A stretch of DNA of 64,000 bases, from NCBI GenBank assembly GCA_025403435.1, contig CM046347.1, forward strand, positions 25,246,597-25,310,596, in the 5' to 3' direction. A program made the translations under genes and the position numbers. Below, in pieces: positions 20,400 through 32,315 of this stretch; position 1 is the stretch's first letter, and every line of letters starts with the position of its first letter. This DNA is from Artocarpus heterophyllus (Eukaryota > Streptophyta > Magnoliopsida > Rosales > Moraceae). The notes below the pieces were generated by a model that was given only the letters and a program-made list of their open reading frames with translations, was not told the origin of the DNA and made no database searches.

Positions 20400-21262
20400 T
20401 AGATTTCTCAACCAAACAAGTTTCTAAATACAGAAGATCACACCTACATCCTTTAGAAATGATGTCCCTACAATGCTTCTTTATGTGCCCGACCTTCCCA
20501 CAAAAGAAGCACTTAAGCATCTTCGGGTTCTTCTTCTTCTTCTTCTTGCTCTTGGTGCTAGCAATAATAGAAGACTTCCTGTTCTTAGCCCATTGCTTCT
20601 TTCCATTCCTAGAGTTGAGATTAGAACCAGAAGCAGCTACCATGTTGACCTCTCCACTGGCAGGAGACTCCCTAATCAACAGTTTGAACTCTTGTAACTG
20701 TTTCATTAATTTTGTCAAGGTCATATCCCGTCTATTGCTTAAATTAAAAGTAGCTCTAAATAGAATAATTTCCATTGATAGAGTCTCAAAGATCATAGTC
20801 ATCTGAGTTTCAACATCGATGTTGACTCCATTGGTTTGAGACTCAACGAGGTAACCCATGACCAACATCATGTGCTCCTTTATGTCCCCAGCCTCTGCTT
20901 ATAGTTAAGAAGTTTTGGAAGCGCCCCTTGCCGCTTTGTTATGGCCTAGCCTCCAAACATATCCTCAAGATTATCCAAGATTTGCTTTACAGTCTCATAA
21001 TCCTGATGTTGAGCCTGCAGCTGTTATTCATGCTAGCCATAACATAGCAGCGGGCTTGATCATTAGCATCTTTCTAGCGATCATATACTTGGAATTGCTC
21101 ATTGGTTGAGTCTTTCATAGGCTCGGGAGGACAAGGGGTTGTGAGTACACATTTCAGTTTCTCAAAGGAGTGGACCATATCCAAGTTTCATTTTCAATCA
21201 TTATAATTCTCTCCAGTTAATAGGTTTTTATCAAGTATCGATGAAAAAGCATTTTTAGACAT
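20400..21262 (-). pseudogene. Element C gag and nucleocapsid
   Basis: The start codon is at 21262 (MSKNAFSS...). Stops follow at 21194-21196 (Trp to TGA) and 21188-21190 (the same TGA as in element A). The CVLTTPCPPEP and YDR.KDANDQARCYVMASMNN blocks are recognisable. The C-terminal part, from 20871 down, is open and has a perfect CCHC zinc knuckle, CFFCGKVGHIKKHC, after a Lys-rich stretch. Confidence 0.87.
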
Positions 21263-21651
21263 TTTTAATCTACAATAAAGAATCATATGCCAAACATAAG
21301 CGAACATATAATAATAATTTAGTAAGATAACACAATCATTTAAAAATATACAAATGTGTTTATGTGTCAAAACCTTGAAAATGTCACTACCTTACAATGA
21401 TAATTCCCAACTTATAATTCAACAAGCTCCTAGGGGAGTCATGCCAAATTCAATCAGGAACACAGATCCCCTCCTGATTAATATATGTCATCCAAGACCC
21501 GTATGATCCATTATATATTAATAACCATTACTTTAGCCTTTAATTTTATTAACAGAGCTCCTAGGGGAAATTAATAATAAAATTAACGTGTGTATATAAC
21601 CATTGTTTCAATATTTTATCCATGATTTATAATCACCACCTAGGGGTGTGC
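21263..21651 (-). other. Leader of element C, gag-proximal part
   Basis: Untranslated. It holds three CCTAGGGG motifs at 21429, 21560 and 21639 (spacing 131 and 79) that correspond to those in A and E. The last five bases, TGTGC (21647-21651), are one copy of the target duplication made by element D. Confidence 0.8.
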
Positions 21652-21936
21652 TGTTAGACATGTATGCCCTAAACAGTAAAAATGTAATAAGTTTTTGGAG
21701 ACATTTTTATCAATGAAGAATTTATTCATTATTTATATACTAAATCTTGTCCTCTTTACGTTCATATTTGTTGAATGTATGTTAAGCAAACAATAGTCTG
21801 AGACTGTCGGTCCAAACCTTAAGAATTGGGCATATGATGGACAGATTATGTGGAAGACATGGTTCTTAAGGTGATGGTCTGAATCATGCGATCCGCAATC
21901 GAGGGAATAAAGTTAGGAGCTTTATTCATGCAAAGA
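21652..21936 (+). repeat. Truncated 5' LTR of element D
   Basis: Matches the first ~285 bp of the 3' LTR at 23953. By eye I count about twenty substitutions, nearly all transitions, so D is not young. It breaks at CAAAGA, where a short shared sequence lies at the deletion junction. Confidence 0.92.
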
Positions 21937-22736
21937 AGTTTGCTACATGAGGACTTCGTGCTTTGGATGGGCGATGGATCCTTCGTCTCAGCGTAAGCAG
22001 TGGGAGACGTCCATCTTTATTTTGATAATTATAGGAATTTATTTTTGCAAGATTGTTTTATGTTCCTAAATTTAAAAGGAATTTAATTTCAGTATCTTTT
22101 CTATTTAAAGACTCCTACTTAGTTTCTTTTAATGATAAAGTGGTGATTCTTAAAAACAAATCTTTTATCTATTCTGGATGGATGCAAAATAATCTATATT
22201 TTATCAAACCTAAGATGGACTTATTGCTTAATGCTGAGATGAATGATAATAACTCTAAAAGACTTAAAACTTCTCACTCTAATAAGACTTATCTTTGGCA
22301 GTTGTGCCTTGGTCATATTAACCTGAATAGGATTCAAAGGTTGGTAAGGGATGGACCTTTAAGTCACTTAAAGGTGGAATCTATACCTCAATGTGAATCT
22401 TGTTTAGATGGTAAAATGATCAAAACTCCATTTGGGTCTAAGGGCAATAGGGCCAAAGGAGTTCTAAAGCTTGTGCATAGTGATGTTTATAGACCAATGA
22501 ACATCCAGGCACGAGGAGGGTATGAGTACTTCGTCCCTTTAATTACGATTACTCAAGGTGTGGGTATGTGTACCTGATGCACCACAAAAGCAAAACTTTT
22601 GACAAGTTTAGAGAGTTTCGGGTTGAAGTGGAAAAGCAATTGGGTTAACCCATAAAGGCACTTCAATCCGATCGAGGTAGGGAATACCTTTTTGATGAGT
22701 TCTTTGGACACTTATTAGAGAATGAGATTTTATCCC
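21937..22736 (+). pseudogene. Element D protease end and integrase fragment
   Basis: The frame 22053-22577 begins FYVPKFKRNLISVSFLF (end of protease region) and runs into the integrase: WQLCLGH (first zinc His changed to Gln), then CESCLDGKM, then HSDVYRPMN. A frameshift follows at the second Asp. From 22577 the HHKSKTFDKF and DEFFGHLLENE blocks continue until the deletion at about 22737, so the catalytic Glu is missing. Confidence 0.88.
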
Positions 22737-23390
22737 ATTTATATAAAACAACTAGATGGGTTCAAGGTCATAGGTCAAGAGGGGAAGGTTTGTAGGCTGC
22801 TAAAGTTAATTTATGGACTTAAGCAGGCTTCTCGTTCTTGGAACATAAAATTTGATCAAGTGATCAAGACTTATGTGTTCTCACAAATTGTGGATGAACC
22901 ATGTGTGTACAAACACATAAAGGATGAGAAGGTGGTTTTTCTCCTTCTCTATGTAGATGACATTATGCTAATTGGCAATGATATTGGGGCATTGTCATCG
23001 GTCAAATTATGGTTGACTAAGCAGTTTGACATGAAGGACTTAGGTAAGGCTAATTTTGTTCTCGATATCCAGATCTTTTAGGATAGGATGAACAAAATGA
23101 TAGCTTTGTCCCAGGCCGGCTATATAGATAAAATTCTCAGGAGGTTTGCAATGCAGGATTCCAAGAAAGGTGGGCAACCATCTGGGTCTAGAATTACACT
23201 TTCTAAGAAAGACTCTCCAAAGTCTTATGAAGAAAGAGAATACATGAAGAAGGTGCCTTATGCTTCGGCAGTGGGTAGTCTCATGTACGCCATGCTTTAC
23301 ACACAATCAAATATTAGTTATGCAGTTGGGATTGTAAGTCGATTTTAGGCGGATCCAGGACCGAACTATTGGGTTGCGGTAAAGCAGATT
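22737..23390 (+). pseudogene. Element D reverse transcriptase, 3' part
   Basis: The sequence resumes in the middle of the domain at the IYMEQPD region (here IKQLDGFKV), then RLLKLIYGLKQASRSW, a normal FLLLYVDDIMLIGND catalytic box, and FDMKDLGKA; a stop at 23080 separates it from SQAGYIDKILRRFAMQDSKKG (23088-23348). The N-terminal third of the domain is deleted. Confidence 0.9.
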
Positions 23391-23938
23391 TTCAAGTACC
23401 TGAGAAGGACTCGAGGGTATATGCCTGTATATTCGGGTGAGGACTTGACTCCTCTAGGATATACTGACTCGGATTTTCAATCCTGATTGGATTCTAGGAA
23501 ATCGACTTCTGATTTTGTGTTTACTCTAGGGGGCGGTGCCATCAGTTGGAGAAGTGCTAAGCAAGATTGTACTTTGGATTCAATGATGGAGGCCGAGTAT
23601 GTGGCAGCTAGTGATGCTTCAAAAGAAGCAGTCTCGCTCCGCAAGTTCCTTGGGGATCTTGAGGTAGTTCCTGGTATGGAAAAAGCGGTATCACTGTACT
23701 GTGATAACAGTGCAGTGGAAGCTAATGCTAAGGAACCAATATTTCACCAGAAAAGTAAGCATATTGATCAGAAGTATCATGTGATTAAGGACTTCGTTGA
23801 GGGCGGGCATGTCACGATGTGCAAGATCACGTCAGAGAACAATTAGCTGATCCATTTACGAAGACACTTACTGGGAGAGTCTTCGAGAGGCATGCAGAAG
23901 CTATGGGGATGCGAGATTTGTCATATTTACTCACTTAG
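23391..23938 (+). pseudogene. Element D RNase H
   Basis: The frame 23487-23846 reads LGGGAISWRSAKQD, MEAEYVAASDASKE and LYCDNSAVEANAKEP, followed by a one-base shift and the DPFTKTLTGR end. A stop precedes it at 23484. The active-site acidic residues remain. Confidence 0.9.
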
Positions 23939-23941
23939 TGC

Positions 23942-23952
23942 AAGTGGGAGAT
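23942..23952 (+). other. Polypurine tract of element D
   Basis: AAGTGGGAGAT lies immediately before the 3' LTR start TGTTGACATG and matches the tract of element E at the same place. Confidence 0.8.
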
Positions 23953-25962
23953 TGTTGACATGTATGCCCTAAGGAGTAAAAATGTAATAAGTTTTTGGAG
24001 ACATTTTTATCAATAAAGAATTTATTCATTGTTTATGTACCAAATCTTGTCCTCTTTATATTCGTATTTGTTGAATGTATGTTAAGCAAACAATAGTCTG
24101 AGATTGTCAGTCTAAACCTTAAGAATTGGGCATATGATGGACGGATTATGCGGAAGACACGGTTTTTAAGGTGACGGTCTGAATCATACGATCCGCAATC
24201 GAGGGAATAAAGTTGGGCGCTTTATTCATGCAAAGATTGTTATGTCGTTTATATCCCTTTTGGGAGATGGTTTGTCTTGACCATCGGAGGTGGACTTTGT
24301 GAATAGAAACATTAGAACATTGTCATAGGTGACGATGTGTTGGATCGGGACATAAAGTGAATTGATTTGGATTAATAATTCTTTCTCGGCAAATTGATTC
24401 ACTTTAGACAATTATTTGTGTTGTATCTTAATCCTGAGATAAATAGTAAGCCCGTTGTCTTGGCTTGTGTCTTTTGATGTACCAAAGGGTGACTCCCACA
24501 CCTTAATAGTGGTATGCATGCCGGTACATTGGAGGCATGACTCTTGATAGCATAGACTTGTTATTGATAGATATGGAATCATAGCTCTTCTTTAGGAGTA
24601 ATGATATCTTCTTATATGCGTTATCCTGTAATTGGAAAACTGGAGTGCTCAACCATTTGGATACATAGGTGTAACCGAATGATATACTGTCTTTAGATGG
24701 TAAGTTTTCGATGGTGAGATAGTGGAATGTAAGATAAAAATAATCGAGAAGATAAGACAGAACTTGTCCTTAAGCCGATTATGAATTATCATATAAGGAT
24801 ACGATACACTATGATATGTTATGAAGACTTAGCTATGCGAGCTTAGTAATTCTATGTAGTTCGAGAGTGTAGCTTCAAGCTTTTAGTGGAGTAGCGTTAG
24901 AGTTGATAATTGTGAAATGTATATCTGAGATATTGGGTTTTATAATTATCGGGAGCTTGAACTATATAGGTCCATTTTGTCCCATTTGCTAGCTCACAAC
25001 ATACTGTAACGACACGGCGTGCTTTTTCAATAATTGGTGACTTATGTCGGATTTATCAGATTGGTTGAAATTTGAAAAAATCAAATAGTTCATGTTTGTT
25101 TATCGGTTGAATTAATTTTGTGATAAAATTAATTCAAGATAAACTTGTTAAGTTATTAGGATCGGATAATTCTTGTCTGTTTATCAGTTGATTCAATTTT
25201 GGATAAATTAGATCAAGACAAACTTGTTGAATTATTGGGAATTGATTTATTTTCCTAGAGATAATCTAGATAAAGTTGTTTTGATCAAATAACTTATCTG
25301 TTGGTTTATTTGAATTATAACTGAGACTTTATCCTATAGAATCTTGGGTGGAAAATTAAAGATTTTCGATGATTTTTAATCGATAGTTCAGCCTGTCGAT
25401 CCACGTGTTCGGCTTGTCGATTGGGCTTGTTTGGCCTGCCGATGAGCGAAGAATAAGATTACGCATTTTCACGTAGATCTTATCAGATATTGATCTAAAC
25501 ATGATTCTGTTTTGAGTTTTTGTGACCTAATCTGATAAGGACTGACCCTAGGTCTAACCTCTATATAAAGGGAGTAAGTCTAAAGAGTTACTTAGATCAA
25601 TTGAGAGATTAAGAGTGATACTCTGCTAGTGAGAATCTGAAAACTCCCTTAGAGCTTTTGTTCACAAATCATGAACACTTGCTTTGGGTTCTCTTGATTG
25701 GTTGGAAGGAGAGTCACCTGGTGGAAGAGCTGCACATGTGAGCCCACACTCACTTCGGTCGTGGATAGAGAATATCAAAGAAGACTAGTTGGTTGAGGCT
25801 CTTCTGGAACGTTACTTTTCTTCATGTTTTGCGAGGGTTCTTCGGCATACAAAGGTTAGTAAGATCTGGTTAATTTATGCATATAGCATGTCAAACTTTT
25901 GTTTTGGAAAATACTCTGATGTAAAATTTTTAAAATTCCTGCTGTGCACTCTTTTTCCAACA
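23953..25962 (+). repeat. 3' LTR of element D
   Basis: Complete 2.0-kb LTR. It has the duplicated 80-bp block (about 25085-25245), 12-mers at 25388, 25409 and 25431, TATATAAAGGG at 25562-25572, and the GGTTAGTAAG stretch at 25855. It ends CCAACA, followed by the TGTGC target duplication. Confidence 0.94.
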
Positions 25963-25967
25963 TGTGC

Positions 25968-27242
25968 AACCATAAACCATGCTAAAATACCTTATCCTCT
26001 TAGAGATCCAATCTGGTACATAATAGAAATCTCTTCCTAGGGGTTGGGACCACCATGTTCTGCCTATGGACCAATGATGGAGACCTTAGGTCCTCTCTTT
26101 GAAAACCTTCTCCCACTCAATCTTTTGAAATTAAGGTTTTATTTTAAGATCATGCATGAACAATTTTAATATGAGTGACACTCCCTATTCTATATGACAT
26201 GTTATCAATATACATAGCAAATCATATTATAATGCAAACAAGCAAAGCAATCAAGCAAAGCTATAAGCAAAATAATAATAACTGTAATATTATGGTTCCA
26301 CTCTAGAGAATAAAAAACTAAGATTACAAGAGAATAATCGAGACAAATTATCGATTCTTCATCCTTGAATCCTAAAGCGGTATCCTTCTTCATGTAATGC
26401 CCATCTTCAAGTCTTCAATCCCGTATGAATCGAAGACTTCATATTTCTGGTCATATCTAAATTTAATGTTTATTAGAATTGTCCCAAAACTGAAATTAAA
26501 ACTGCATTAAAAGCTGTACCTTTTCTAGAAAAATTTTCAGCTCTCGGTCGGTAGGGTGATCTGGGTGATCGGCCTGCCAGTCATGCTCCATCAGCCTGTC
26601 GATCAGGAAGATTGGCCTGCCGACTCATTAAAGTTTGGCCTGCCACCAAAGCCACCTGATTTTTGCCCCACCGACGGCCTATCGAACCTCACGTCCAGCC
26701 TGTCGATCTGTGACCATCGGCCTGCTGAACTATGAGGTTCGGCATGCTAACCGAGCAGAAATCTCCTATTCTAGAAAATATAATTTTTAATGCAATTCAT
26801 CAATTTTATTTTCAACAATTTAAAAACATAAAATTAGAGACTCAATAAATACCTGGGCATGCCATCATCATTCTTCTAGATCCGTCTTCTCCAAATGATT
26901 ATTTAATTACAAAATTCTTACAAATTTAAAATTAAATAATAATTCCTAGGCGGAGATGATAGTCCGCCATCTAATTACATGAAAAACCTAGATACACATT
27001 CTAACCTCTAAGGAACCATAACGGTATAAATTAATTAATTAATAAATAATTAAATAATCATTTAATCAACCATAATTAATTAATGAACATTCACCACATA
27101 ATCCATGACAACATATATAATATATAGAAACCTAGAGTGCCAACTCTCTATAAAATTAAATTCAAGCATAGGAGAGGTTAAGATCACAAAATTTATATAT
27201 ATAACATGATCACAAACTCATAAATTTATGTAAAAACCATGG
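25968..27242 (-). other. Leader of element C, LTR-proximal part
   Basis: This continues the leader interrupted at 21651; the sequence across the D insertion matches E at 33075-33120. It carries the fourth CCTAGGGG motif (26036-26043) and phased 12-mers at 26548, 26569, 26591, 26612 and 26635. I see no gene. Confidence 0.82.
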
Positions 27243-27254
27243 CTCTGATACCAA
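27243..27254 (-). other. Primer-binding site of element C
   Basis: The minus strand reads TTGGTATCAGAGCC directly after the LTR end TGTTGG, complementary to initiator methionine tRNA, the usual primer of plant copia elements. Confidence 0.88.
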
Positions 27255-27255
27255 T

Positions 27256-29240
27256 TGTTGGAAAAATAATACCCAGCAAAATTTTACAAATTTTATATTA
27301 GAGTATTTTTCAAAATACAGGTTTGACATGGCTCTAATATCAGTGAAGAGAAGTAATGTTCTAGAAGAGCCTCAACCAACAGGTCTTCTTTGCTACCCTC
27401 TATCGACGACCAGAGTGAGCATAGGATCACACATACAGCTCTTCCACCAAGTGACTCTCCATCTAACCAATTAAGAGACCCCAAAGCAAGTGTTCATGAT
27501 TTGTGAACAAAAGCTCTAAGGGAGTTTACAGATTCTCACCAGTAAAGTATCACTCTTAATCTCTCAATTGATCTAAATAACTTGTGTGACTTACCACCTA
27601 TTTATAGAGGTTGGGTCTAGGGTCAGTCCTTATCAGATTAGGTCTCAAAAATTCGAATCAGAATCAAATTCGGATCAATATCGGATGAAATCTGTGTGAA
27701 AATGCATGATCTTTTTACTGCACATAGGCAAGCCAATCTGTCTAATAGGCAAGCCGAACTTGCCCCATCAGCAGGCCAAACTTGAGGATCGACATGCCAA
27801 ACTGTCGATAAAAAATCTCAGCGAATCTTTTATTTTCCACTCGAGATTCCATAGGATAAAGTCTTAGTTTTAATTCAAATAACCCAATAGAAAAGTTATC
27901 CAATTAAAACAACTTTATCGAGATAATCTCTAAGAAAATAAATGAATTCTCAATAATTCTACAAGTTTATCTTGATCTAATTTATCCAAAATTAAATCAA
28001 CTGATAAACAGATAAGAATTATCCGATCCCAATAATTTAACAAGTTTATCTTAAATTAATTTTATCACAAAATTAATTTAACTGATAAATAGACATGAAT
28101 TATTTGATTCTTCCAAATTTCAACCAATCTGATAAATTCGACATAAGTCAGCAATTATTAAAAAAGCACGACGTGTCGTTATAGGATGTTGTGAGCTAGC
28201 AAAGGGGACCAAATGAACCTATATAGTTCAAGCTACCGATAATTACAAAACTCAATATTCCAGATATATATTTCATAATTATCAACTCTAACGCTACTCC
28301 ACTAAAAGCTTGGAGTTGCACTCTCAAACTACATAGAATTACGAAGCCCGTATAGCTAAGTCTCCATGACATATCATAGTATATCGTATCCCTATATGAT
28401 AATCTATAATCGGCTTAAGGACAAGTTCTGTCTTACCTTCCCGATTATTTTTATCTTACGTTCTATTATCTCAGCATTAGAAAACTTACCATCCAAAGAC
28501 TATATACCATTCGGTTATACCTATGTATCCAAATGGTTGAGCGCTTCAGTTTTCCAATTACAGTATAACGCATATAAGAGGATATCATTACTCCTAAAGG
28601 GGAGCTATGGATTCCATATCTATGAATAACAAGTATACGCTATCAAGAGTCATGCCTCCAGCGTACCGGTCATGCATACCACTATTAAGATGTGGGTGTC
28701 ACCCTTCGGTACATCAAAAGACACAAGTAAAGAGAACGGGCCTACTATTCATCTTAGGATTAAGATACAATAGAAATGATTGTCTAAAGTGAATCGATTT
28801 GCCGAGATAGAATTATTAATCCAAATCAATTCACTTTATGTCTAGATCGTACACATTGTCACCTATGACAACGTGCCAATGTTTCTATTCATGGAGTCTA
28901 CCTCCGATGGTCAAGACAAACCATCTCCCAGTTGGGATATAGATAACATAGCAATCTTTACATGAATAAAGCACCCAACTTTTTTCCCTCTATTGCGGAT
29001 ATTATGTTTTAGACCATCACCTTAAGAATCGTGTCTTCTGCATAATCTTTCCATCATTAGCCTAATTCTTAAAGGTTTAGACCAACAGTCTCAGACTTTT
29101 GTTTGCTTAACATACATTCAACAAATATGAACATAAAGACGATAAGATTTGGTATATAAATAATAAATAGATTCTTTATTAATAAAAATGTCTCCAAAAA
29201 CTTATTACATTTTTGCTCCTTAGGGCATACATGTCTAACA
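27256..29240 (-). repeat. Middle LTR, shared by elements C and E
   Basis: Complete LTR of about 1.99 kb, ends TGTTGG and TCTAACA. To its left is the primer-binding site of C; to its right is the polypurine tract (ATCTCCCACTTGC) and RNase H of E. It therefore acts as the 5' LTR of one element and the 3' LTR of the next. The antisense 87-codon frame seen in other LTRs is here at 28366-28629. Confidence 0.93.
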
Positions 29241-29252
29241 ATCTCCCACTTG
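29241..29252 (-). other. Polypurine tract of element E
   Basis: The minus strand reads GCAAGTGGGAGAT next to the 3' LTR, the intact form of the tract. Confidence 0.8.
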
Positions 29253-29254
29253 CA

Positions 29255-29849
29255 CTAAGTGAGTAAATACGACAAATCTCGCATCCCCATAGCTTCCACA
29301 TGCTTCTCAAAGACTCTCCCAGTAAGTGTCTTCGTAAATGGATCAGCTAAATTGTCCTCTGACGTGATCTTACACACAGTGACATGCCCGCCCTCAACAA
29401 AGTCCTTTATCACATGATACTTCCAATCAATATGCTTACTCTTCTTATGAAATCTTGGTTCCTTACCATTGGCTGATGCCGCACTGTTATCACAGTACAA
29501 TGATACCGCCTTATCCATACCAAGAACTACCTCAAGATCCCCAAGGAACTTTCAGAGCCACACTGCTTCTTTCGAAGAATCACTAGCTGCCACATACTCG
29601 GCCTCCATCATTGAATCTGAAGTGCAATCTTGCTTAGCACTTCTCCAACTGATGCACCGCCACCCAGAGTAAACACAAAACCTGAAGTCGATTTTCTGGA
29701 ATGCAGACAGGATTAAAAATCTGAGTTAGTATATCCTAGAGGAGTCAAGTCCTTACTCGAATATATAAGCATATACCCTCGAGTCCTTCTCAGGTACTTG
29801 AAAATATGCTTTACCGCAACCCAATGGTTCGGTCTTCGTTCCGCCTAAA
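29255..29849 (-). pseudogene. Element E RNase H
   Basis: The minus-strand frame 29255-29518 gives MDKAVSLYCDNSAAS, HKKSKHIDWKYHVIKDF and LADPFTKTL; the upstream half (29519-29800) has the AEYVAASD stretch with small indels near 29655. Active-site acidic residues can be read, but the frame is broken. Confidence 0.9.
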
Positions 29850-30900
29850 ATCGACTTACAATCCTGGCAGAATAACTAATATTCGGTCATGTACAAAGCA
29901 TGGCATAAATGAGACTACCTACTGCCGAAGCATAAGGCACCTTGATCATGTATTCTCTTTCTTCATACAACTTTGGAGAGTCTTTCTTAGAAAGAGTAAT
30001 TCTAGACCTAGATGGTTGCCCACCTTTCTTGGAATCCTACGTTGCAAACCTCTTGAGAATTTTATCTATGTAGCCGGCCTATGATAAAGCTATCATTTTG
30101 CTCTTCCTATCCCGAAAGATCTGGATACCGAGAACAAAATTAGCCTCACCCAAATCCTTCATGTCAAACTGCTTGGTCAATCATAATTTGACCGATGACA
30201 ATGCCCTTATGTCATTGCCAATTACTAAAATGTCATCTATATAGAGTAGTAGAAAAACCACCTTCCCATTCTTTATGTGTTTGTGAACACATGGTTCATC
30301 CACATTTTGTGAGAACCCATAAGTCTTAATCACCTGATCACATCTTATGTTCCAGGAACGAGAAGCCTGCTTAAGTCCATAAATTGACTTTAGCAGCTTA
30401 TAAACCTTACCCTCTTGACTTGTGACCTTGAACCTATTTGGTTGTTCTATATAAATAGACTCATCAAGATAGCCATTCAAAAAATCTGTCTTGACATCCA
30501 TTTGCCAAATCTCATAGTCAAGAGCGGCAGCTATGGACAAGAGAATCCAGATGGGCTTAAGCATGGCTACAAGTAAAAAGGTTTCCTCATAATTGATTCC
30601 TTCCTTTTGCGTATAACCCTTAGCTACCAGTCTAGCCTTAAAGGTTTTGACCTTTCCATCCACTCCACTTTTCCACTTGTAGATCCACTTACACCCTATA
30701 GGTTTTACCCCTTCGGGAAGATCCATAAGCTCCCAGAATTGATTAGTCTCCATAGACTTCATCTCAACGTTCATGGCCTCTGTCTAGAGTTTTGAATCAA
30801 CATCCTCCATAGCATCTGTGTAAGTATAAGGATCCCTGTCATGTTCATCCGGTTCAGCCAAAAAGACCTCCCCATTGAACATATACCTCTCAGGTTGACA
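29850..30900 (-). pseudogene. Element E reverse transcriptase
   Basis: A long minus-strand frame, 30181-30774 (197 codons), runs from MNVEMKSMETNQFW through GCKWIYKWKSG, KARLVAKGYTQKEGINYEET, WQMDVKTDFLNGYLDE, IYGLKQASRSW and the catalytic FLLLYIDDILVIGND. Only the connection region (29850-30180) is shifted out of frame. This is the most complete RT in the window. It would copy RNA to DNA in the particle if the frame were intact. Confidence 0.92.
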
Positions 30901-31523
30901 CCTGATCCTCCCACTATGCCGAGGCCCTGAGGTTGTTGTTCAAGTTTGTTTGGTTTTTCTATACTGATTGGAATGGTTTCATTCGGAACCTCCGGAGTCA
31001 TCAGATCACTCCTTAACTCCTCAAGCAACACTTTGCTTCAAGGTTTAAAGTCGTCCGTGCAACTCTCCTCAAAGAAAGTTGCATTAGTTGAAACCACAAC
31101 TTTATTTTCCTTTGGATTATAGAAATAACCTCTTTTAGTCCATTTTGGATATCCTACAAACACGCAAACTTCCGAACATGCTTCCAACTTATTCGGATCC
31201 TTAAACAGGACATGAGCTGGATATCCCCATATGAAAATATGGCTTAAGGATGTCTTCCTACTCGTCCACAACTCATGAGGAGTTTTAGGGACCGATTTTG
31301 AAGGCACATTGTTCAGAAGCTAACATACGGTTTGAAGTGCATATCCCCAAAATGATAAAGGCAATGATGAATAACTCATCATGGACCAGACCATGTCCAA
31401 CAAAGTCCTATTTCTTCTCTCTGCAATGCTATTCTGCTACGAAGTGCCCGGCATAGTCAAATGGGATAAAATCTCATTCTCTAATAAGTGTCCCTTGAAC
31501 TCATCAGAAAGGTATTCACCACC
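30771..31523 (-). pseudogene. Element E integrase C-terminus and linker
   Basis: 31038-31307 encodes KSVPKTPHELWTSRKTS, HIFIWGYPAHVLFKDPNKLEA and VFVGYPKWTKRGYF; 30771-31031 is the variable linker to reverse transcriptase. The segment 31308-31523, which should hold the catalytic Glu (QNG.VERKNR in sister copies), is decayed. Confidence 0.85.
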
Positions 31524-32315
31524 TCAATCAGATCGAAGTGCCTTGATGGGTCTACCCAATTGTTTTTCCACTACAGCCTGAAACTCCCTGAACTTTTCAA
31601 AAGTTTCGCTTTTGTGGTGCATTAGGTACACATACCCATACCTTGAGTAATCATCAATAAAAGTGACAAAGTACTCATACCCTCCTTGTGCCCGGATGTT
31701 CACCGGTCCACAAACATCACTATGCACAAGTTCTAGAACCCCTTCGGCCCTATTGCCCTTAGACCTGAATGGTCTTTTGGTCATTTTACCCTTTAAACAA
31801 GATTCACATTGAGGTATAGATTCCACCTTTAAGTGACTTAAAGGTCCATCCCTTACTAACCTTTGAATCCTATTCAGGCTAATATGACCAAGGCGCAAAT
31901 GCCAAAGATAAGTCTTATTAGAGTGAGAAGTTTTAAGTCTTTTAGAGTTATTATCATTCATCTTAGTATTAAGCAATAAGTCCATCTTAGGTTTGATAAA
32001 ATATAGATTATTTTGCATCCATCCAAAACAGATAAAAGATTTATTTTTACGAATCACCACTTTATCATTGAAAGAAACCAAGTAGGAGTCTTTAAATAAA
32101 CAATCTACAAAAATTAAATTCCTTATAAATTTAGGAACATAAAAGCAATCTTGCAAAAATAAGTTCCTATAATTATCAAAATAAAGATGGACATCTCCCA
32201 CTGCTTCTGCTGAGACCAAGGATCCATCGCCCATCCGAAGTGTGAAGTCTTTATGCAGCAGACTTCTCATTTCTTTGAAACCCCTGTAGAGAAACATAAA
32301 CACGATTAGTTGCAC
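31524..32315 (-). pseudogene. Element E protease end and integrase
   Basis: A 263-codon minus-strand frame reads RMGDGSLVSAEAVGDVHLY (protease region), then the intact zinc-binding motif WHLRLGH ... CESC, then HSDVCGP and FVTFIDDYSRYGYVYLM with the first two catalytic Asp, and ends at GRPIKALRSD. It overlaps the upstream frame by a frameshift at about 32260-32310. Confidence 0.9.

Larger units (their letters stand above)
21652..25962 (+). mobile_element. Copia element D, nested deletion derivative
   Basis: Begins TGTTAGACATG at 21652 and ends CCAACA at 25962, flanked by TGTGC on both sides (21647-21651 and 25963-25967), a perfect 5-bp target duplication. It keeps only the first ~285 bp of the 5' LTR, joined directly to protease/integrase sequence, so the rest of the LTR, primer-binding site, leader and gag are gone. 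A second deletion joins integrase to reverse transcriptase at about 22737. The 3' LTR is complete. D cannot replicate. Confidence 0.95.
15237..29240 (-). mobile_element. Copia element C, with element D nested in its leader
   Basis: Minus strand: 5' LTR 29240-27256, primer-binding site, leader 27255-25968 continuing at 21651-21263, gag start at 21262, pol to 17301, polypurine tract, 3' LTR 17286-15237. The leader is interrupted by D at 21652-25962. The 5' LTR is at the same time the 3' LTR of element E. The coding region has many stops and frameshifts. Confidence 0.9.

Noticed and set aside
20393..20806. 137-codon + strand frame (and a similar one at 32324-32746)
   Set aside because: Both are antisense to the nucleocapsid region of copies C and E; the similarity between them reflects the copia repeat.
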